Assembly: GCA_030604825.1 (NCBI GenBank)
Contig: JAUVVB010000012.1
Span: forward strand, 1-59,682
Source: Chloroflexota bacterium
GTDB lineage: Bacteria > Chloroflexota > Dehalococcoidia > E44-bin15
Direction of reading: 5' to 3'
DNA: 59,682 bases
The position numbers and the translations under genes were made by a program. The notes below the pieces were generated by a model. That model was given only the letters and a program-made list of their open reading frames with translations, did no database searches and was not told where the DNA came from. The stretch's first letter is position 1. Each line of letters begins with the position of its first letter. Below are positions 1 to 8,155 of this stretch, one piece after another.

Positions 1-516
1 CACCTCCTCCAGCAGGGTGGAGTCGTCCCAGGTGGTGCCGTAGTGAACCGTGGTCACGTTGGTGGCTGCCCCCATGGGCTTGAACTCCTTGGAATACTTC
101 TCCTTGGGGACGTCCTGGCTTTCATCCACCTCCAGCAGGATATGGGCGGTGGCGCCCACCACATGGCTTGACTGGTCGGCGCTGAAGAAGAACTGCCTGG
201 CCTTCCCCAACCTCACGACGTAGCCATGCTCCGCCACCCAGAAGGGAGCATAGCCGGCATCGTTGAGCCTCTCCTTGAGCCTCATCATGCTCACCAGCGT
301 CTGGGGCTTGAAGGTGGGGGAGCACTTCACCAGATTGCCCCCCTTGCCCATGAAAAGGGTGAGCAATAGAACCTCTAGCTGGGCGGAGACCTCGTTCTTC
401 CCCCCTTGCCTTGCCATCTCCACCGAGAAGGTAAGCCCCCTTCGGTTTAGCACGCTATCCATCACTGCCCTTCCGATCTCTATCTGATATGGTCTGAGCC
501 TCTGTTTGATGGCCAT
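1..516 (-). CDS. Phage terminase large subunit, ATPase part (3' end beyond window)
   Basis: An open frame of 172 codons runs from ATG at 516 off the left edge without a stop, so only the N-terminal part is visible. It carries a terminase-type ATPase: a Walker A-like motif ARQGGKNE (residues 35-42, where large terminases usually have RQxGKN), a Walker B motif ending in LLEVDESQD (127-135) and a coupling-type segment HYGTTWDD (158-165). Large terminase subunits pack DNA into phage proheads; the nuclease domain would lie outside the window. It is the last visible gene of a small minus-strand cluster, and its start is 4 bases past the stop of the upstream small membrane protein. The ATPase assignment is firm. 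Intact prophage, remnant and gene-transfer-agent origins cannot be told apart here. Confidence 0.82.
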   Translation of the reverse strand, partial: MAIKQRLRPYQIEIGRAVMDSVLNRRGLTFSVEMARQGGKNEVSAQLEVLLLTLFMGKGGNLVKCSPTFKPQTLVSMMRLKERLNDAGYAPFWVAEHGYVVRLGKARQFFFSADQSSHVVGATAHILLEVDESQDVPKEKYSKEFKPMGAATNVTTVHYGTTWDDSTLLEEV

Positions 517-520
517 TTTC

Positions 521-775
521 TCACCCCAGAAGGCGCACTACCACCTCCACCACCACCGCCCCGATAAGAACGAAGATGAGCCCGTTTATTCGCCCCTTAA
601 CCTCCTGGATGTGGCGCTCCACATTCTTCAGGCGCTCCTCTACCAGCACCCCGAAGGGACAGCCGGGGGTGGTGTCCACCAGCGACTGCGATTCTTTGGC
701 CTGGCTTGAGCTTCGAACCTTGAACAAAAGCTTTCTCATGGTATTTGCCAGTTTTCTTGAGCTTTCATTCTCCAT
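521..775 (-). CDS. Small protein with C-terminal membrane segment, phage cluster
   Basis: An 84-residue protein of unknown function. Its N-terminal half is polar and basic. The middle (around VEERLKNVERHIQEVKG) looks like a short amphipathic or coiled-coil helix, and the C-terminus is one hydrophobic segment (INGLIFVLIGAVVVEVVV) ending in RLLG. This helix-plus-C-terminal-anchor layout resembles XhlA-type phage proteins, but I could not establish homology. The ATG at 775 is used; an in-frame TTG at 790 is an alternative and neither has a strong ribosome binding site. It lies between the 111-residue gene and the terminase in one direction, so it is probably co-transcribed. Confidence 0.55.
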   Translation of the reverse strand: MENESSRKLANTMRKLLFKVRSSSQAKESQSLVDTTPGCPFGVLVEERLKNVERHIQEVKGRINGLIFVLIGAVVVEVVVRLLG

Positions 776-822
776 CGTTTTTGACCCCAATCAGGAGTTC
801 GGCCATTAGCCCGAAAAAGCGC

Positions 823-1158
823 TTAATCCGAAAAGAGCGCAGCGCCGATCTCCTTGAGCACACCATCAATGGCCTCCGCCAGGTTCTCTTTGGATTTAGG
901 GGAGAGGCGATACTTGGCGGCCACTGCCTTCACCAGCAGGTCAACGGCACGAAGCATCAGCGGCATATTTTCCGGTTGCTGCTTAAGGGCGCTGGTGAGC
1001 TTCACCCTGAGCAGGGCGATCTCCTCATCCAGCCCCTCCACCTCCCTGGCCTCGGGGAGGCGAACCCGCTCCGCCTTGCTCAGGGCCTCGGAGTAGAACG
1101 CCCGTTTTGACCTGATAGCTTTGGATCGGCTGCGGGCCTTATTCTCCCCTTTTGCCAT
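823..1158 (-). CDS. Hypothetical protein upstream of terminase
   Basis: A 111-residue, charged, mostly helical protein with a very basic N-terminus (KARSRSKAIRSKRAFY) followed by an acidic stretch (REVEGLDEEIALL). I do not recognise the family. A short basic, helical protein just upstream of a large terminase could be a small terminase subunit or a DNA-binding packaging accessory, but this is inference from position and composition only. The ATG at 1158 follows GAGGGTG; a start at 1176 is possible. The 5' end overlaps the preceding 52-residue gene by 20 bases, suggesting translational coupling. Confidence 0.55.
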   Translation of the reverse strand: MAKGENKARSRSKAIRSKRAFYSEALSKAERVRLPEAREVEGLDEEIALLRVKLTSALKQQPENMPLMLRAVDLLVKAVAAKYRLSPKSKENLAEAIDGVLKEIGAALFSD

Positions 1159-1297
1159 TTTCACCCTCGAGGACATCGAGAAGGCCCTCCACTGAGTCGG
1201 CAGGAAGCTTCAGGATGCTCTGCCAAAGCCCCAGCAGCAGGCAAAGGGCTGCCAGCTCCCACTCTCCGTTGCCAATCGCCCTTGCCAGAGTGGTCAT
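1139..1297 (-). CDS. Small hypothetical protein, phage cluster
   Basis: A 52-residue protein of unknown function. It has an N-terminal hydrophobic helix-forming part (WELAALCLLLGLWQSIL) and an acidic C-terminus (LDVLEGENGKRGE). The ATG at 1297 has a strong GGAGGGGGAG ribosome binding site directly upstream, which favours it over the longer in-frame start at 1354. It overlaps the next gene by 20 bases. It is the first gene of the small cluster leading to the terminase. Confidence 0.5.
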   Translation of the reverse strand: MTTLARAIGNGEWELAALCLLLGLWQSILKLPADSVEGLLDVLEGENGKRGE

Positions 1298-1368
1298 CTC
1301 CCCCTCCTTTTTTCGTTCTTTTTGTGTTTTCCAGAAGGAAAGCCTTCTTGACATCGCAATCCCTGGGT

Positions 1369-1680
1369 CTATCTGCGGTTAGAGACTAAACGGCGCAGGA
1401 TGAGCACGCTGATGGCTAGGGAGCCGAGGCATATAAGCAGCCTTGCTGCGAACCAATAGCTTTGGTTGAAGAAGAATTCGAAAGCCCACTGTTGCCCTTG
1501 AAAAAGGGCGAAAAAGCCAAAAAAGACGCTTTCAATGAAGATGCCGATGCTCACCACGCCAAGAACTATGGCCCCGATGCGCCTCCTCCTGGTGGAGGAG
1601 CGGTAGCCAAAGAAGTAGCAAGCGTTGAAGGCGCTTGAGAGCGCGGTTACCAAGTATTGGGCCAAAACCAGGTTATGCAA
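1369..1680 (-). CDS. Small multi-spanning membrane protein, unknown
   Basis: A 103-residue protein with about three hydrophobic segments: around LVTALSSAFNACYFFGY, IGAIVLGVVSIGIFIESVFF and ARLLICLGSLAISVLI. It ends in a basic tail (RRLVSNRR). The family is not recognised. The start is placed at TTG 1680, which has GGGGAGGA at good spacing. A promoter at 1698-1726 would begin transcription near 1691, after the in-frame ATG at 1707, so that longer start is unlikely. It precedes the phage-like genes and may belong to the same unit. Confidence 0.55.
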   Translation of the reverse strand: MHNLVLAQYLVTALSSAFNACYFFGYRSSTRRRRIGAIVLGVVSIGIFIESVFFGFFALFQGQQWAFEFFFNQSYWFAARLLICLGSLAISVLILRRLVSNRR

Positions 1681-1697
1681 CGGGATCCTCCCCGAGC

Positions 1698-1726
1698 AAA
1701 ATAGCACATACGTTCTATAAGGTCAA
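1698..1726 (-). promoter_or_regulatory. Sigma70-type promoter for the left-edge cluster
   Basis: Read on the minus strand: -35 TTGACC (1721-1726), 17-base spacer, -10 TATTTT (1698-1703). The inferred transcription start near 1691 is just upstream of the TTG start at 1680. Confidence 0.55.
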
Positions 1727-1762
1727 GGTAATTTTGTCACCTTTTTGGCACGGGGAAAAAGA

Positions 1763-1791
1763 AAAAGGGGTGCCCATTGGGCACCCCTTTT
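1763..1791 (-). terminator. Rho-independent terminator after the HIT gene
   Basis: A perfect 13-bp inverted repeat (1763-1775 with 1779-1791) with a 3-base loop. On the minus strand it is followed by a T-rich run broken by one C. It sits just after the HIT gene stop and closes the dehydrogenase operon. The stem's A/T ends make it potentially bidirectional. Confidence 0.85.
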
Positions 1792-1797
1792 GGGGTT

Positions 1798-2151
1798 TTA
1801 GCCCATCTCCTTGAGGGGCCTGCCGCCGAGGAGGTGGAGGTGGAGGTGGGGGACCTCCTGACCTGCCTCAGCGCCAGAGTTTATCACCAGCCGATAGCCT
1901 TTTGGGGAGATGCCCTCCCTTTTCGCCAGCTCGGCGGCGACAAGGGCCATGTGCCCCAGAAGGGGCTCCTCAGCTTCGGCAGGCGATGGGATGTGGGCTT
2001 TGGGCAAGATCAGGATGTGGGTTGGCGCCTGGGGGTTTATATCGCGGATGGCGATGACCTGCTCATCCTGATAGAGGATGTCGCTTTGGACCTCACCGCT
2101 TATGATCCGACAAAAGATACAACCCTTTTTCGACCTGCTTGCCGAATACAA
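1798..2151 (-). CDS. HIT family nucleotide hydrolase/transferase (HinT-like)
   Basis: A 117-residue protein of the histidine triad superfamily, whose members hydrolyse nucleotide phosphoramidates or related adenylated compounds. The C-terminal triad HLHLHLL (about residues 102-108) supplies the catalytic histidine, and the N-terminal CIFCRIISGE segment is typical of HinT-like members. Length matches the usual 110-140 residues. The start is a TTG with no clear ribosome binding site; a slightly later start is possible. It lies about 50 bases after the last acyl-CoA dehydrogenase stop and before a strong terminator, so it is probably the last gene of that operon. Its physiological substrate cannot be read from sequence. 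Confidence 0.88.
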   Translation of the reverse strand: MYSASRSKKGCIFCRIISGEVQSDILYQDEQVIAIRDINPQAPTHILILPKAHIPSPAEAEEPLLGHMALVAAELAKREGISPKGYRLVINSGAEAGQEVPHLHLHLLGGRPLKEMG

Positions 2152-2201
2152 AAGAAGCCACCCGCTCTGGGATAGCTCTCCCCTTTGGCTATCCCTAAAG
2201 G

Positions 2202-3335
2202 CTAAAGTCCCAGCTGCTTGGCCACCATCTCGCGGTGGAAATCGGCGTCGCCGAAGGTGGGCTCCGCTGCCTTGGATCGCTTGAAGTAGAGGGGCATATC
2301 GTGGTCCATGCAGAAGCCGATGCCACCGTGAATCTGGTGCCCGAGGAGGGTAACCCGCCGGTAGGCCTCGCTCACCCAGGCCTTTGCCATGGATACCTCC
2401 ATGGTGGCGGGAAGCCCCTCAGATATCTTCCACGCCGCCTCGTAGGTGATGAATTTCGAGCCGTCGACATCGGTCAACATGTTGGCGCAATAGTGCTGGA
2501 TGGCCTGAAAGCTTCCGATGGGCCGGCCAAACTGCACCCTCTCCTTGGCATAGTTGACGCTCATCTCCAGGGCTGCTTGAGCGCCACCAACCATCTGGGC
2601 GCAGAGGGCCACCGTGGCCTTCGCCAGCACCTTCTCCACCACCCCCCAGCCCTTATCCAGCTCGCCCAGGATGTTCCCCTTGGGCACCTTTACATCTTCG
2701 AAGACGACCTCGCATTGCTTGTCGCCGGCAATGGTCTTGAGCAGGGTGGTGGTGATCCCCGGGCCCTTGGCATCCACCAGGAAGAGGGTGATCCCATCTT
2801 CGGGGGAGGCCCCTTCCTTGGTCCTGGCCACGCATATCAGGTAGTCCGCCACATTGGCGTCGGGGACGAAGAGCTTGGTGCCGCTGATGACATACTCGCC
2901 GTTTTTTGGGGTTGCCTTAACCGTTATGGCGTCGGGCTCATAACTGCCGCTGGGCTCGGTGAGGGCCAGGGTGAGGATCAGATCACCAGCCGATATCTTG
3001 GGCAGCAGCTCCTTCTTCTGCTCCTCGCTCCCCGCCTCCAGGATGGTGTAGCCACCCAGGACCACCGTGGAGAAGAAGGGACCGGGGAGGCAGGCTCGCC
3101 CCATCTCCTCGAGGAGGATCACCAGGTCGAGGAAGGTCATCCCCATGCCATCGTATTCCTCGGGGATGGTCAGCCCCATCCAACCCAGCTCGGCCATCTC
3201 CTTCCACAGCTCGGTGGTATAGCCCTTCTCATCCTCCGCCATCTCCTTGACCAGCGACTTCGGGCACTCGTTGTCCAGGAAATCGCGAGCCGTTGTTCTC
3301 AGCATTTCCTGCTCTTCGCTAAAGCCTAGGTCCAT
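2202..3335 (-). CDS. Acyl-CoA dehydrogenase, short (377 aa) subunit type
   Basis: A FAD-dependent acyl-CoA dehydrogenase of 377 residues with the usual three parts: an N-terminal helical domain (from DLGFSEEQEMLR), a middle beta domain with LALTEPSGSY and VISGTKLFV, and a C-terminal helical domain with RVQFGRPIGSFQAIQH and HGGIGFCMDHD. It lacks the C-terminal GSSEIxxNIIA tail of the ~395-residue neighbours and the FERSG-type glutamate they carry near residue 243. It is closely similar to the product of 4581-5714, alternating with the longer type. In mycobacterial steroid side-chain degradation, short and long FadE proteins form alpha2beta2 enzymes; a partner role here is inferred from that. 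It lies 34 bases after the upstream dehydrogenase. Confidence 0.93.
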   Translation of the reverse strand: MDLGFSEEQEMLRTTARDFLDNECPKSLVKEMAEDEKGYTTELWKEMAELGWMGLTIPEEYDGMGMTFLDLVILLEEMGRACLPGPFFSTVVLGGYTILEAGSEEQKKELLPKISAGDLILTLALTEPSGSYEPDAITVKATPKNGEYVISGTKLFVPDANVADYLICVARTKEGASPEDGITLFLVDAKGPGITTTLLKTIAGDKQCEVVFEDVKVPKGNILGELDKGWGVVEKVLAKATVALCAQMVGGAQAALEMSVNYAKERVQFGRPIGSFQAIQHYCANMLTDVDGSKFITYEAAWKISEGLPATMEVSMAKAWVSEAYRRVTLLGHQIHGGIGFCMDHDMPLYFKRSKAAEPTFGDADFHREMVAKQLGL

Positions 3336-3368
3336 AACTTGCTCCTTTCTTTATATCCTTCCCCGGGG

Positions 3369-4550
3369 TCAGGGTCTGGGTTCCCGGGGCAGTTCCAGCC
3401 CCCTGGTGGCGATGATGTTCTTCATTATCTCCGAGCTTCCCATGGCAATGGTGCCCCCCAGGGAGAACTGGCAGGCGCGCGCGATCCTCCCCCGCAGAGG
3501 CGCCCATCGGGACCCCCGCTCCAGGGGCCCGAAGAGGCCCAGGATCTGCATCCCGATATCGCCGAGGCGTTTTATCAGCTCGGTGCCGAAGAGCTTGGAC
3601 ATGGAGGCCTCATAGACGGGGATAAGCCCCTGGTGCTGCATCCAGGCCACCCGATAGGCGATCATCCGGTTGACCTCGATGTCCACCGCCATCTCCGCCA
3701 GCTTATGCCTCACGATGGGGTCCTGGGCTAGCGGCGCTCCATTCCTTTTCGTTTCCTTGGCGTATTCCACCAGCAGCTCCAGGTTTCGCTTGGCACCTGC
3801 TGGTATGGCGATCCCGGAGCGCTCAAAGCTAAGGGTGGTCTGGCTCACGTACCAGCCCCGGTTCTTCTCCCCCAGTATGTTCTCCTTGGGCACCCTGACC
3901 CCGTCGAGGAACACCTCGTTGAAGTCGTGGGAGGCGAGCATATTTATCAGGGGGCGGACGCTGATCCCCGGACTCTTCATATCTATCAGGAAGTAGCTAA
4001 TCCCCCTGTGCCTGGGGGCATCGGGATCGGTTCTCGCCAGAAGGTGGCACCAGTCGGCGCGGTGGGCGTTGGTGGTCCAGGTCTTCTGGCCATCGATCAC
4101 ATAATAATCGCCATCCTCCACGGCGCGGCACTGAAGGGAGGCCAGGTCGGAACCGGCATTGGGCTCGGAGAATCCCTGGCACCAGACCACCTCCCCGGCG
4201 GTGATGGCGGGGAGGTATTCCCTTTTCTGTTCCTCGGTGCCGTGAACGATGAGGCAGGGGCCGATGAGGTTTATCCCCTGGCGATGCCCCCCGGTTGGCG
4301 CGTGATGGTAGCCGATCTCCTCGCTGAAGATGAGCTGCTCCATCATGGTGGCGCCACCGCCGCCATACTCCTTGGGCCAGGCCATAGCCAGCCACCCCTT
4401 CTGGGCCAGCTTCTTGGTGAACTCCCTGGAGAACTCGGTCTCACCTCGCTCCTCCAGCTCCTGATGGAACTCCTCGGTGACCTCCTGGTCGAGGAAGGCA
4501 CGAACCTCAGCTCTAAACCTTTCCTCTTCCTCGGTGAAGCTAAAATCCAT
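3369..4550 (-). CDS. Acyl-CoA dehydrogenase, long (393 aa) subunit type
   Basis: A 393-residue FadE-type acyl-CoA dehydrogenase. Visible features are the N-terminal helical domain (MDFSFTEEEERFR), WCQGFSEPNAGSDLASL in the flavin-contacting beta domain, VIDGQKTWTT, and the C-terminal GSSEIMKNIIATRG tail. Glu243 in LSFERSG lies where the catalytic base sits in related heteromeric FadE enzymes, while the canonical MCAD-type base glutamate before the GS/GT-SEI motif is absent. It is followed 33 bases later by the 377-residue type and preceded by another, so a heteromeric partnership is likely. The acyl substrate cannot be read from sequence; branched or ring-bearing acyl-CoAs are the favoured guess from context. 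Confidence 0.93.
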   Translation of the reverse strand: MDFSFTEEEERFRAEVRAFLDQEVTEEFHQELEERGETEFSREFTKKLAQKGWLAMAWPKEYGGGGATMMEQLIFSEEIGYHHAPTGGHRQGINLIGPCLIVHGTEEQKREYLPAITAGEVVWCQGFSEPNAGSDLASLQCRAVEDGDYYVIDGQKTWTTNAHRADWCHLLARTDPDAPRHRGISYFLIDMKSPGISVRPLINMLASHDFNEVFLDGVRVPKENILGEKNRGWYVSQTTLSFERSGIAIPAGAKRNLELLVEYAKETKRNGAPLAQDPIVRHKLAEMAVDIEVNRMIAYRVAWMQHQGLIPVYEASMSKLFGTELIKRLGDIGMQILGLFGPLERGSRWAPLRGRIARACQFSLGGTIAMGSSEIMKNIIATRGLELPREPRP

Positions 4551-4580
4551 ACGCTTTCCTCCCTTCGGGTAATTGAAGGT

Positions 4581-5714
4581 TTACAGGCCTATCTGCTGGG
4601 CCACCAGCTCCCTTTGGAAATCGGTATCGCCAAAGGCAAGCTCGGCCGCCTTAGCCCTCCGGTAGTAAAGGCCGATATCGTGGTCCCTGGTGGTGCCAAT
4701 GGCCCCGTGGCATTGCACCCCCCTCTCGCTGACGAACTTATAGGCCTCGTTGATATAGCCCTTGGCCACCGCCACCTCCTTGGTGGCGGGAAGGCCCTCG
4801 CCCACCTTCCATGCCGCCTGATAGAGGATGTTCTTGCCCGTCTCCACGCTGATCCACATATTGGCACAATAGTGCTGGATCACCTGGAAGCTTCCGATGG
4901 GCCTGCCATATTGCACCCTCTCCTTGGCATAGGCCAGGGTCATATCCAGGGCTGCCTGGGCACCACCGATCATCTCGGCGCATTTGGCGATGGCCGCCTG
5001 CTCCATGTTCCTCTGGACGACGGGCCAGCCCTTATCCAGCTCCCCCAGCATGTTCTTCTTGGGCACCTTTACGTCCGCGAAGACCACCTCACATAGCTTG
5101 TCGGCGCCCATGGTGGGCATGACCTCGCATCTTATTCCTGGGCTCTTGGCATCCACCAGGAAGAGGGTGATCCCGTCTTCGGGGGAAGCCCCCTCCTTGG
5201 TCCGGGTGACGCAGATGATGTAATCGGCGATATGGGCATTCTCCACGAAAAGCTTGGTGCCATTGATGACGAAGCCGTCATCCTGGGCCACCGCCCTGGT
5301 GGCAACCCCGGTGGCATCATATCTGGCGCTGGGCTCGGTGAGGGCCAGGGTGAGGATCAGCTCCCCAGCCGATATCTTGGGCAGCAACTCCTTTTTCTGC
5401 TCCTCGCTCCCCGCCTCCAGGATGGGAAGGCTGCCCAGGATCACGGTGCAGAAGAAGGGGCCGGGCAGGATGTTTCGCCCCATCTCCTCGAGGAGGATGA
5501 TGAGGTCCATAAAGCCCATTCCCATGCCATCGTATTCCTCGGGGAGCACCAGCCCCATCCATCCCAGCTCGGCCATCTCTTTCCACAGATCGGGGGAATA
5601 CCCCTTTTCGTCCTCCTCCAGTTCCCGGACCAGGGTCTTGGGGCATTCCTTGGTGAGGAAATCGCGAGTCGTGGTTCTCAGCATTTCCTGTTCTTCACTG
5701 AAATCGAGGTTCAT
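4581..5714 (-). CDS. Acyl-CoA dehydrogenase, short (377 aa) subunit type, second copy
   Basis: A 377-residue acyl-CoA dehydrogenase, a close paralogue of the product of 2202-3335. Both share the DFSEEQEMLRTT start, TLALTEPS, RVQYGRPIGSFQVIQH (Q/F variant) and a C-terminal HGAIGTTRDHD motif. Like that copy it lacks the FERSG glutamate and the SEIxxNIIA tail. It follows the 396-residue gene by 15 bases, giving a long-short gene pair repeated twice in the operon. That arrangement suggests that each pair forms one mixed enzyme. Codon use and GC look like the neighbours, so the duplication is probably old and vertical. Confidence 0.93.
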   Translation of the reverse strand: MNLDFSEEQEMLRTTTRDFLTKECPKTLVRELEEDEKGYSPDLWKEMAELGWMGLVLPEEYDGMGMGFMDLIILLEEMGRNILPGPFFCTVILGSLPILEAGSEEQKKELLPKISAGELILTLALTEPSARYDATGVATRAVAQDDGFVINGTKLFVENAHIADYIICVTRTKEGASPEDGITLFLVDAKSPGIRCEVMPTMGADKLCEVVFADVKVPKKNMLGELDKGWPVVQRNMEQAAIAKCAEMIGGAQAALDMTLAYAKERVQYGRPIGSFQVIQHYCANMWISVETGKNILYQAAWKVGEGLPATKEVAVAKGYINEAYKFVSERGVQCHGAIGTTRDHDIGLYYRRAKAAELAFGDTDFQRELVAQQIGL

Positions 5715-5729
5715 GTCATCCTCCTTTAA

Positions 5730-6920
5730 TTAGGCTCTGGGCAGCTCCAGCCCCCTCCAGGCGATGATATTCCTCATTATCTCGGAGCTGCCGGCAGCGA
5801 TGTTCATTCCTGGGGAGAGCTGATAGGCACTCTCAAACCTTCCGGCAAAGGGTGCCCATTTGGACTTCTTGACCTGCCCGTAGAGCCCCAGTATCTGGCA
5901 CCCGGTATAGGCAATGCGCTGCGCCAGTTCGCTGGCATATACCTTTGCCGCCGATGCCTCGTAGGCAGCCATCTCTCCCTTCTGCTGTAGCCAGGCTACC
6001 CGATAGGAGAGGGCGTGTCCCACCTCGACATCGATGGCAAGCTGAGCCAGCCTATGGCGAACGAAGGGGTCCTTTGAGAGGGGCTCGCCATTCCTCTTGG
6101 TCTCGTGGCAGAACTTCACCATCTCCTCAATGGTTCGCTTCATCTCCATGATGCCGCCGACGCTGGAGCGCTCGAAGTTCATGGTCATCAGGGTGATGTA
6201 CCATCCCCGGTTTTCCTCCCCAACCAGGTTCTCCTTGGGGATGCGCACATCGTCGAAGAATACCTCGTTGTAGAGGTGAGAGCCTTCCAAGCTGATGAGC
6301 GGCCTCACCGTGATCCCCGGGGCCTTCATGTCCATCAGGAAGTAGGAGAGGCCGCGATGGCGGGGCTGCTCGGGATCGGTCCTGGCCAGCATGAAGCACC
6401 AGTCGGCCTTGTGGGCACCGCTGGTCCATATCTTCTGCCCGTTGATCACATACTCGTCCCCGTCCCTGACCGCCCTGGTGGTGAGGGAGGCCAGGTCGGA
6501 GCCGGCGTCGGGCTCGCTCCAGCCCTGGCACCACATTATCTCCCCTTTGGCGATGGGGGGGAGGTGCTTCTGCTTCTGCTCCTCCGTTCCCCACATGAGG
6601 AGGGTAGGGGCCAGCATCCCTATGCCGAAGACATCCACCCCTGGCGCTCGGCAGTATCCCCTGACCTCACTGAACAGGAGCTGTTCGATGATGGGAGCAT
6701 TCTGCCCCCCGTATTCTTTGGGCCAGGGACGGGAGAGCCATCCCTTCTCCCCCAGCCTTTTTGCCATGGAACGGTGGAAATTCCAGCCCTCCTCGGTGGC
6801 ATAGGTGCTCTCCAGCCCCGCCTCCCAGCCCGGGGGTGCCTCCTTGGTCATCACCTCCCTGAAGAAATCCTCAAACTCCTTCCTCAAAGCCAGTTGCTCT
6901 TCGGTAAACTTGAAGTCCAA
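5730..6920 (-). CDS. Acyl-CoA dehydrogenase, long (396 aa) subunit type
   Basis: A 396-residue FadE-type acyl-CoA dehydrogenase. The N-terminal domain begins KFTEEQLALRKEFEDFF. The beta domain has WCQGWSEPDAGSDLASL and VINGQKIWTSGAHKAD. The C-terminal domain ends GSSEIMRNIIAWRGLELPRA. The FERS glutamate is present (MNFERSSVGG). It resembles the 3369-4550 product more than the others and pairs with the short type immediately downstream. Expected role: alpha,beta-desaturation of an acyl-CoA with electrons passed to ETF; no ETF genes are visible in this window. Confidence 0.93.
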   Translation of the reverse strand: MDFKFTEEQLALRKEFEDFFREVMTKEAPPGWEAGLESTYATEEGWNFHRSMAKRLGEKGWLSRPWPKEYGGQNAPIIEQLLFSEVRGYCRAPGVDVFGIGMLAPTLLMWGTEEQKQKHLPPIAKGEIMWCQGWSEPDAGSDLASLTTRAVRDGDEYVINGQKIWTSGAHKADWCFMLARTDPEQPRHRGLSYFLMDMKAPGITVRPLISLEGSHLYNEVFFDDVRIPKENLVGEENRGWYITLMTMNFERSSVGGIMEMKRTIEEMVKFCHETKRNGEPLSKDPFVRHRLAQLAIDVEVGHALSYRVAWLQQKGEMAAYEASAAKVYASELAQRIAYTGCQILGLYGQVKKSKWAPFAGRFESAYQLSPGMNIAAGSSEIMRNIIAWRGLELPRA

Positions 6921-6943
6921 TTTTCATCCCTCCTTTCCTGAAC

Positions 6944-8152
6944 TTACACCCGGGGCTCTCTAGGCAGACCCAAACCCCTGGTGGCGATGATGTTCCTCTG
7001 GATCTCGGAGGTGCCGCCGCCCACGCCCAATGAAAGGGATGCCAGGTGCCCCCTCATGATCGCCCCGCTAAGGGGTGCCCATTTGGAGCCCCGGTTCAGC
7101 AGTCCGTGAAGGCCCAGGATCTGCATTCCCGCCGTGGTGAGGTGTCTCATCAGCTCGCTGCCGAAGAGCATCCCCATGGAGGCCTCATGGATGGGGATAA
7201 GACCTTTTGATTGCATCCCGGCGATGCGGTAGCAGAGCATGCGGCAAACCTCGATCTCCACGGCCAGGTCTGCCAGCTTGTGGCGAACCAGGGGGTCCTT
7301 GGCCAGCACCTCCCCATTTCGCCTGGTCTCCTTTACGTACTCCACCAGCTCCTCCAGCATTCGCTTCGCCCCTGCGGGGGCGGCGACCCCGGAACGCTCG
7401 AAGTTCAGCGCTATTGCCAGCTGATACCATCCCCGGTTCTTCTCCCCCACCAGGTTCTCCTTGGGGATGCGCACATCGTCGAAGAATACCTCGTTGAAGG
7501 AATGAAAGCCAAGGATGTTGGTCAGGGGCCTCACCGTGACCCCTGGGGTGTTCATGGGGACGATGAACATGCTGATCCCCTGGTGCTTTGGGGCATCGGG
7601 ATCGGTTCTTGCCGCCAGCCAGCAATAGTCGGCGCGATGGGCCATGGTGGTAAAGATCTTCTGCCCGTTGATCACATAGTCATCGCCGTCCGCCACCGCC
7701 CTGGTCGTGAGGGAGGCCAGGTCTGAGCCGGCCCCCGGTTCGCTATAGCCAATGCAAAAGACGATTTCCCCCTTGGCCGCTTTTCGCAGGTACTCCTGCT
7801 TCTGCTCCTCGGTGCCATAGATCATGATGGTGGGGCAAACCCATCCTATGGTCATCATGGTCTCAACCCCTGTAGGCGCCCCTTGGTAGGTCATCTCCTC
7901 ATTGAAAACCACCTGCTCCATCACTGGGCGCTCCTGCCCCCCATATTCCTTGGGCCAGGCAACGGCGAGCCACCCCTTCTCCCCCAGCTTGCGATTCCAA
8001 TCCCTGGTGATGGCCCAGGACTCATCGGTCTCCTCCCACAGCCCGAAGCCCAGCTCCCTCCACCTTTTGGGGATCTCCCTTTCCAGGTAGTACCGGACCT
8101 CCTTTCTGAAGGCCTCCTCGTTTGGGGTAAACTGGAAGTGCATTTTTTCCAT
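6944..8152 (-). CDS. Acyl-CoA dehydrogenase (402 aa)
   Basis: A 402-residue acyl-CoA dehydrogenase of the long FadE type. It has FCIGYSEPGAGSDLASL, VINGQKIFTTMAHRAD, an FERSGVAAPAG segment carrying the candidate base glutamate, and the tail GGGTSEIQRNIIATRG. With the next upstream gene it forms a second long-type subgroup (SEIQ rather than SEIM). It follows the stop of that gene by 3 bases, so the two are almost certainly co-translated. An internal ATG three codons later (8143) is an alternative start. Confidence 0.93.
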   Translation of the reverse strand: MEKMHFQFTPNEEAFRKEVRYYLEREIPKRWRELGFGLWEETDESWAITRDWNRKLGEKGWLAVAWPKEYGGQERPVMEQVVFNEEMTYQGAPTGVETMMTIGWVCPTIMIYGTEEQKQEYLRKAAKGEIVFCIGYSEPGAGSDLASLTTRAVADGDDYVINGQKIFTTMAHRADYCWLAARTDPDAPKHQGISMFIVPMNTPGVTVRPLTNILGFHSFNEVFFDDVRIPKENLVGEKNRGWYQLAIALNFERSGVAAPAGAKRMLEELVEYVKETRRNGEVLAKDPLVRHKLADLAVEIEVCRMLCYRIAGMQSKGLIPIHEASMGMLFGSELMRHLTTAGMQILGLHGLLNRGSKWAPLSGAIMRGHLASLSLGVGGGTSEIQRNIIATRGLGLPREPRV

Positions 8153-8155
8153 CCG

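Noticed and set aside
2235-5096. Long plus-strand open frames of more than 360 codons opposite the acyl-CoA dehydrogenases
   Set aside because: They are antisense shadows of GC-rich dehydrogenase genes. Their proteins have no recognisable motifs and are Gly/Leu/His-rich, while the minus-strand frames encode complete enzymes.
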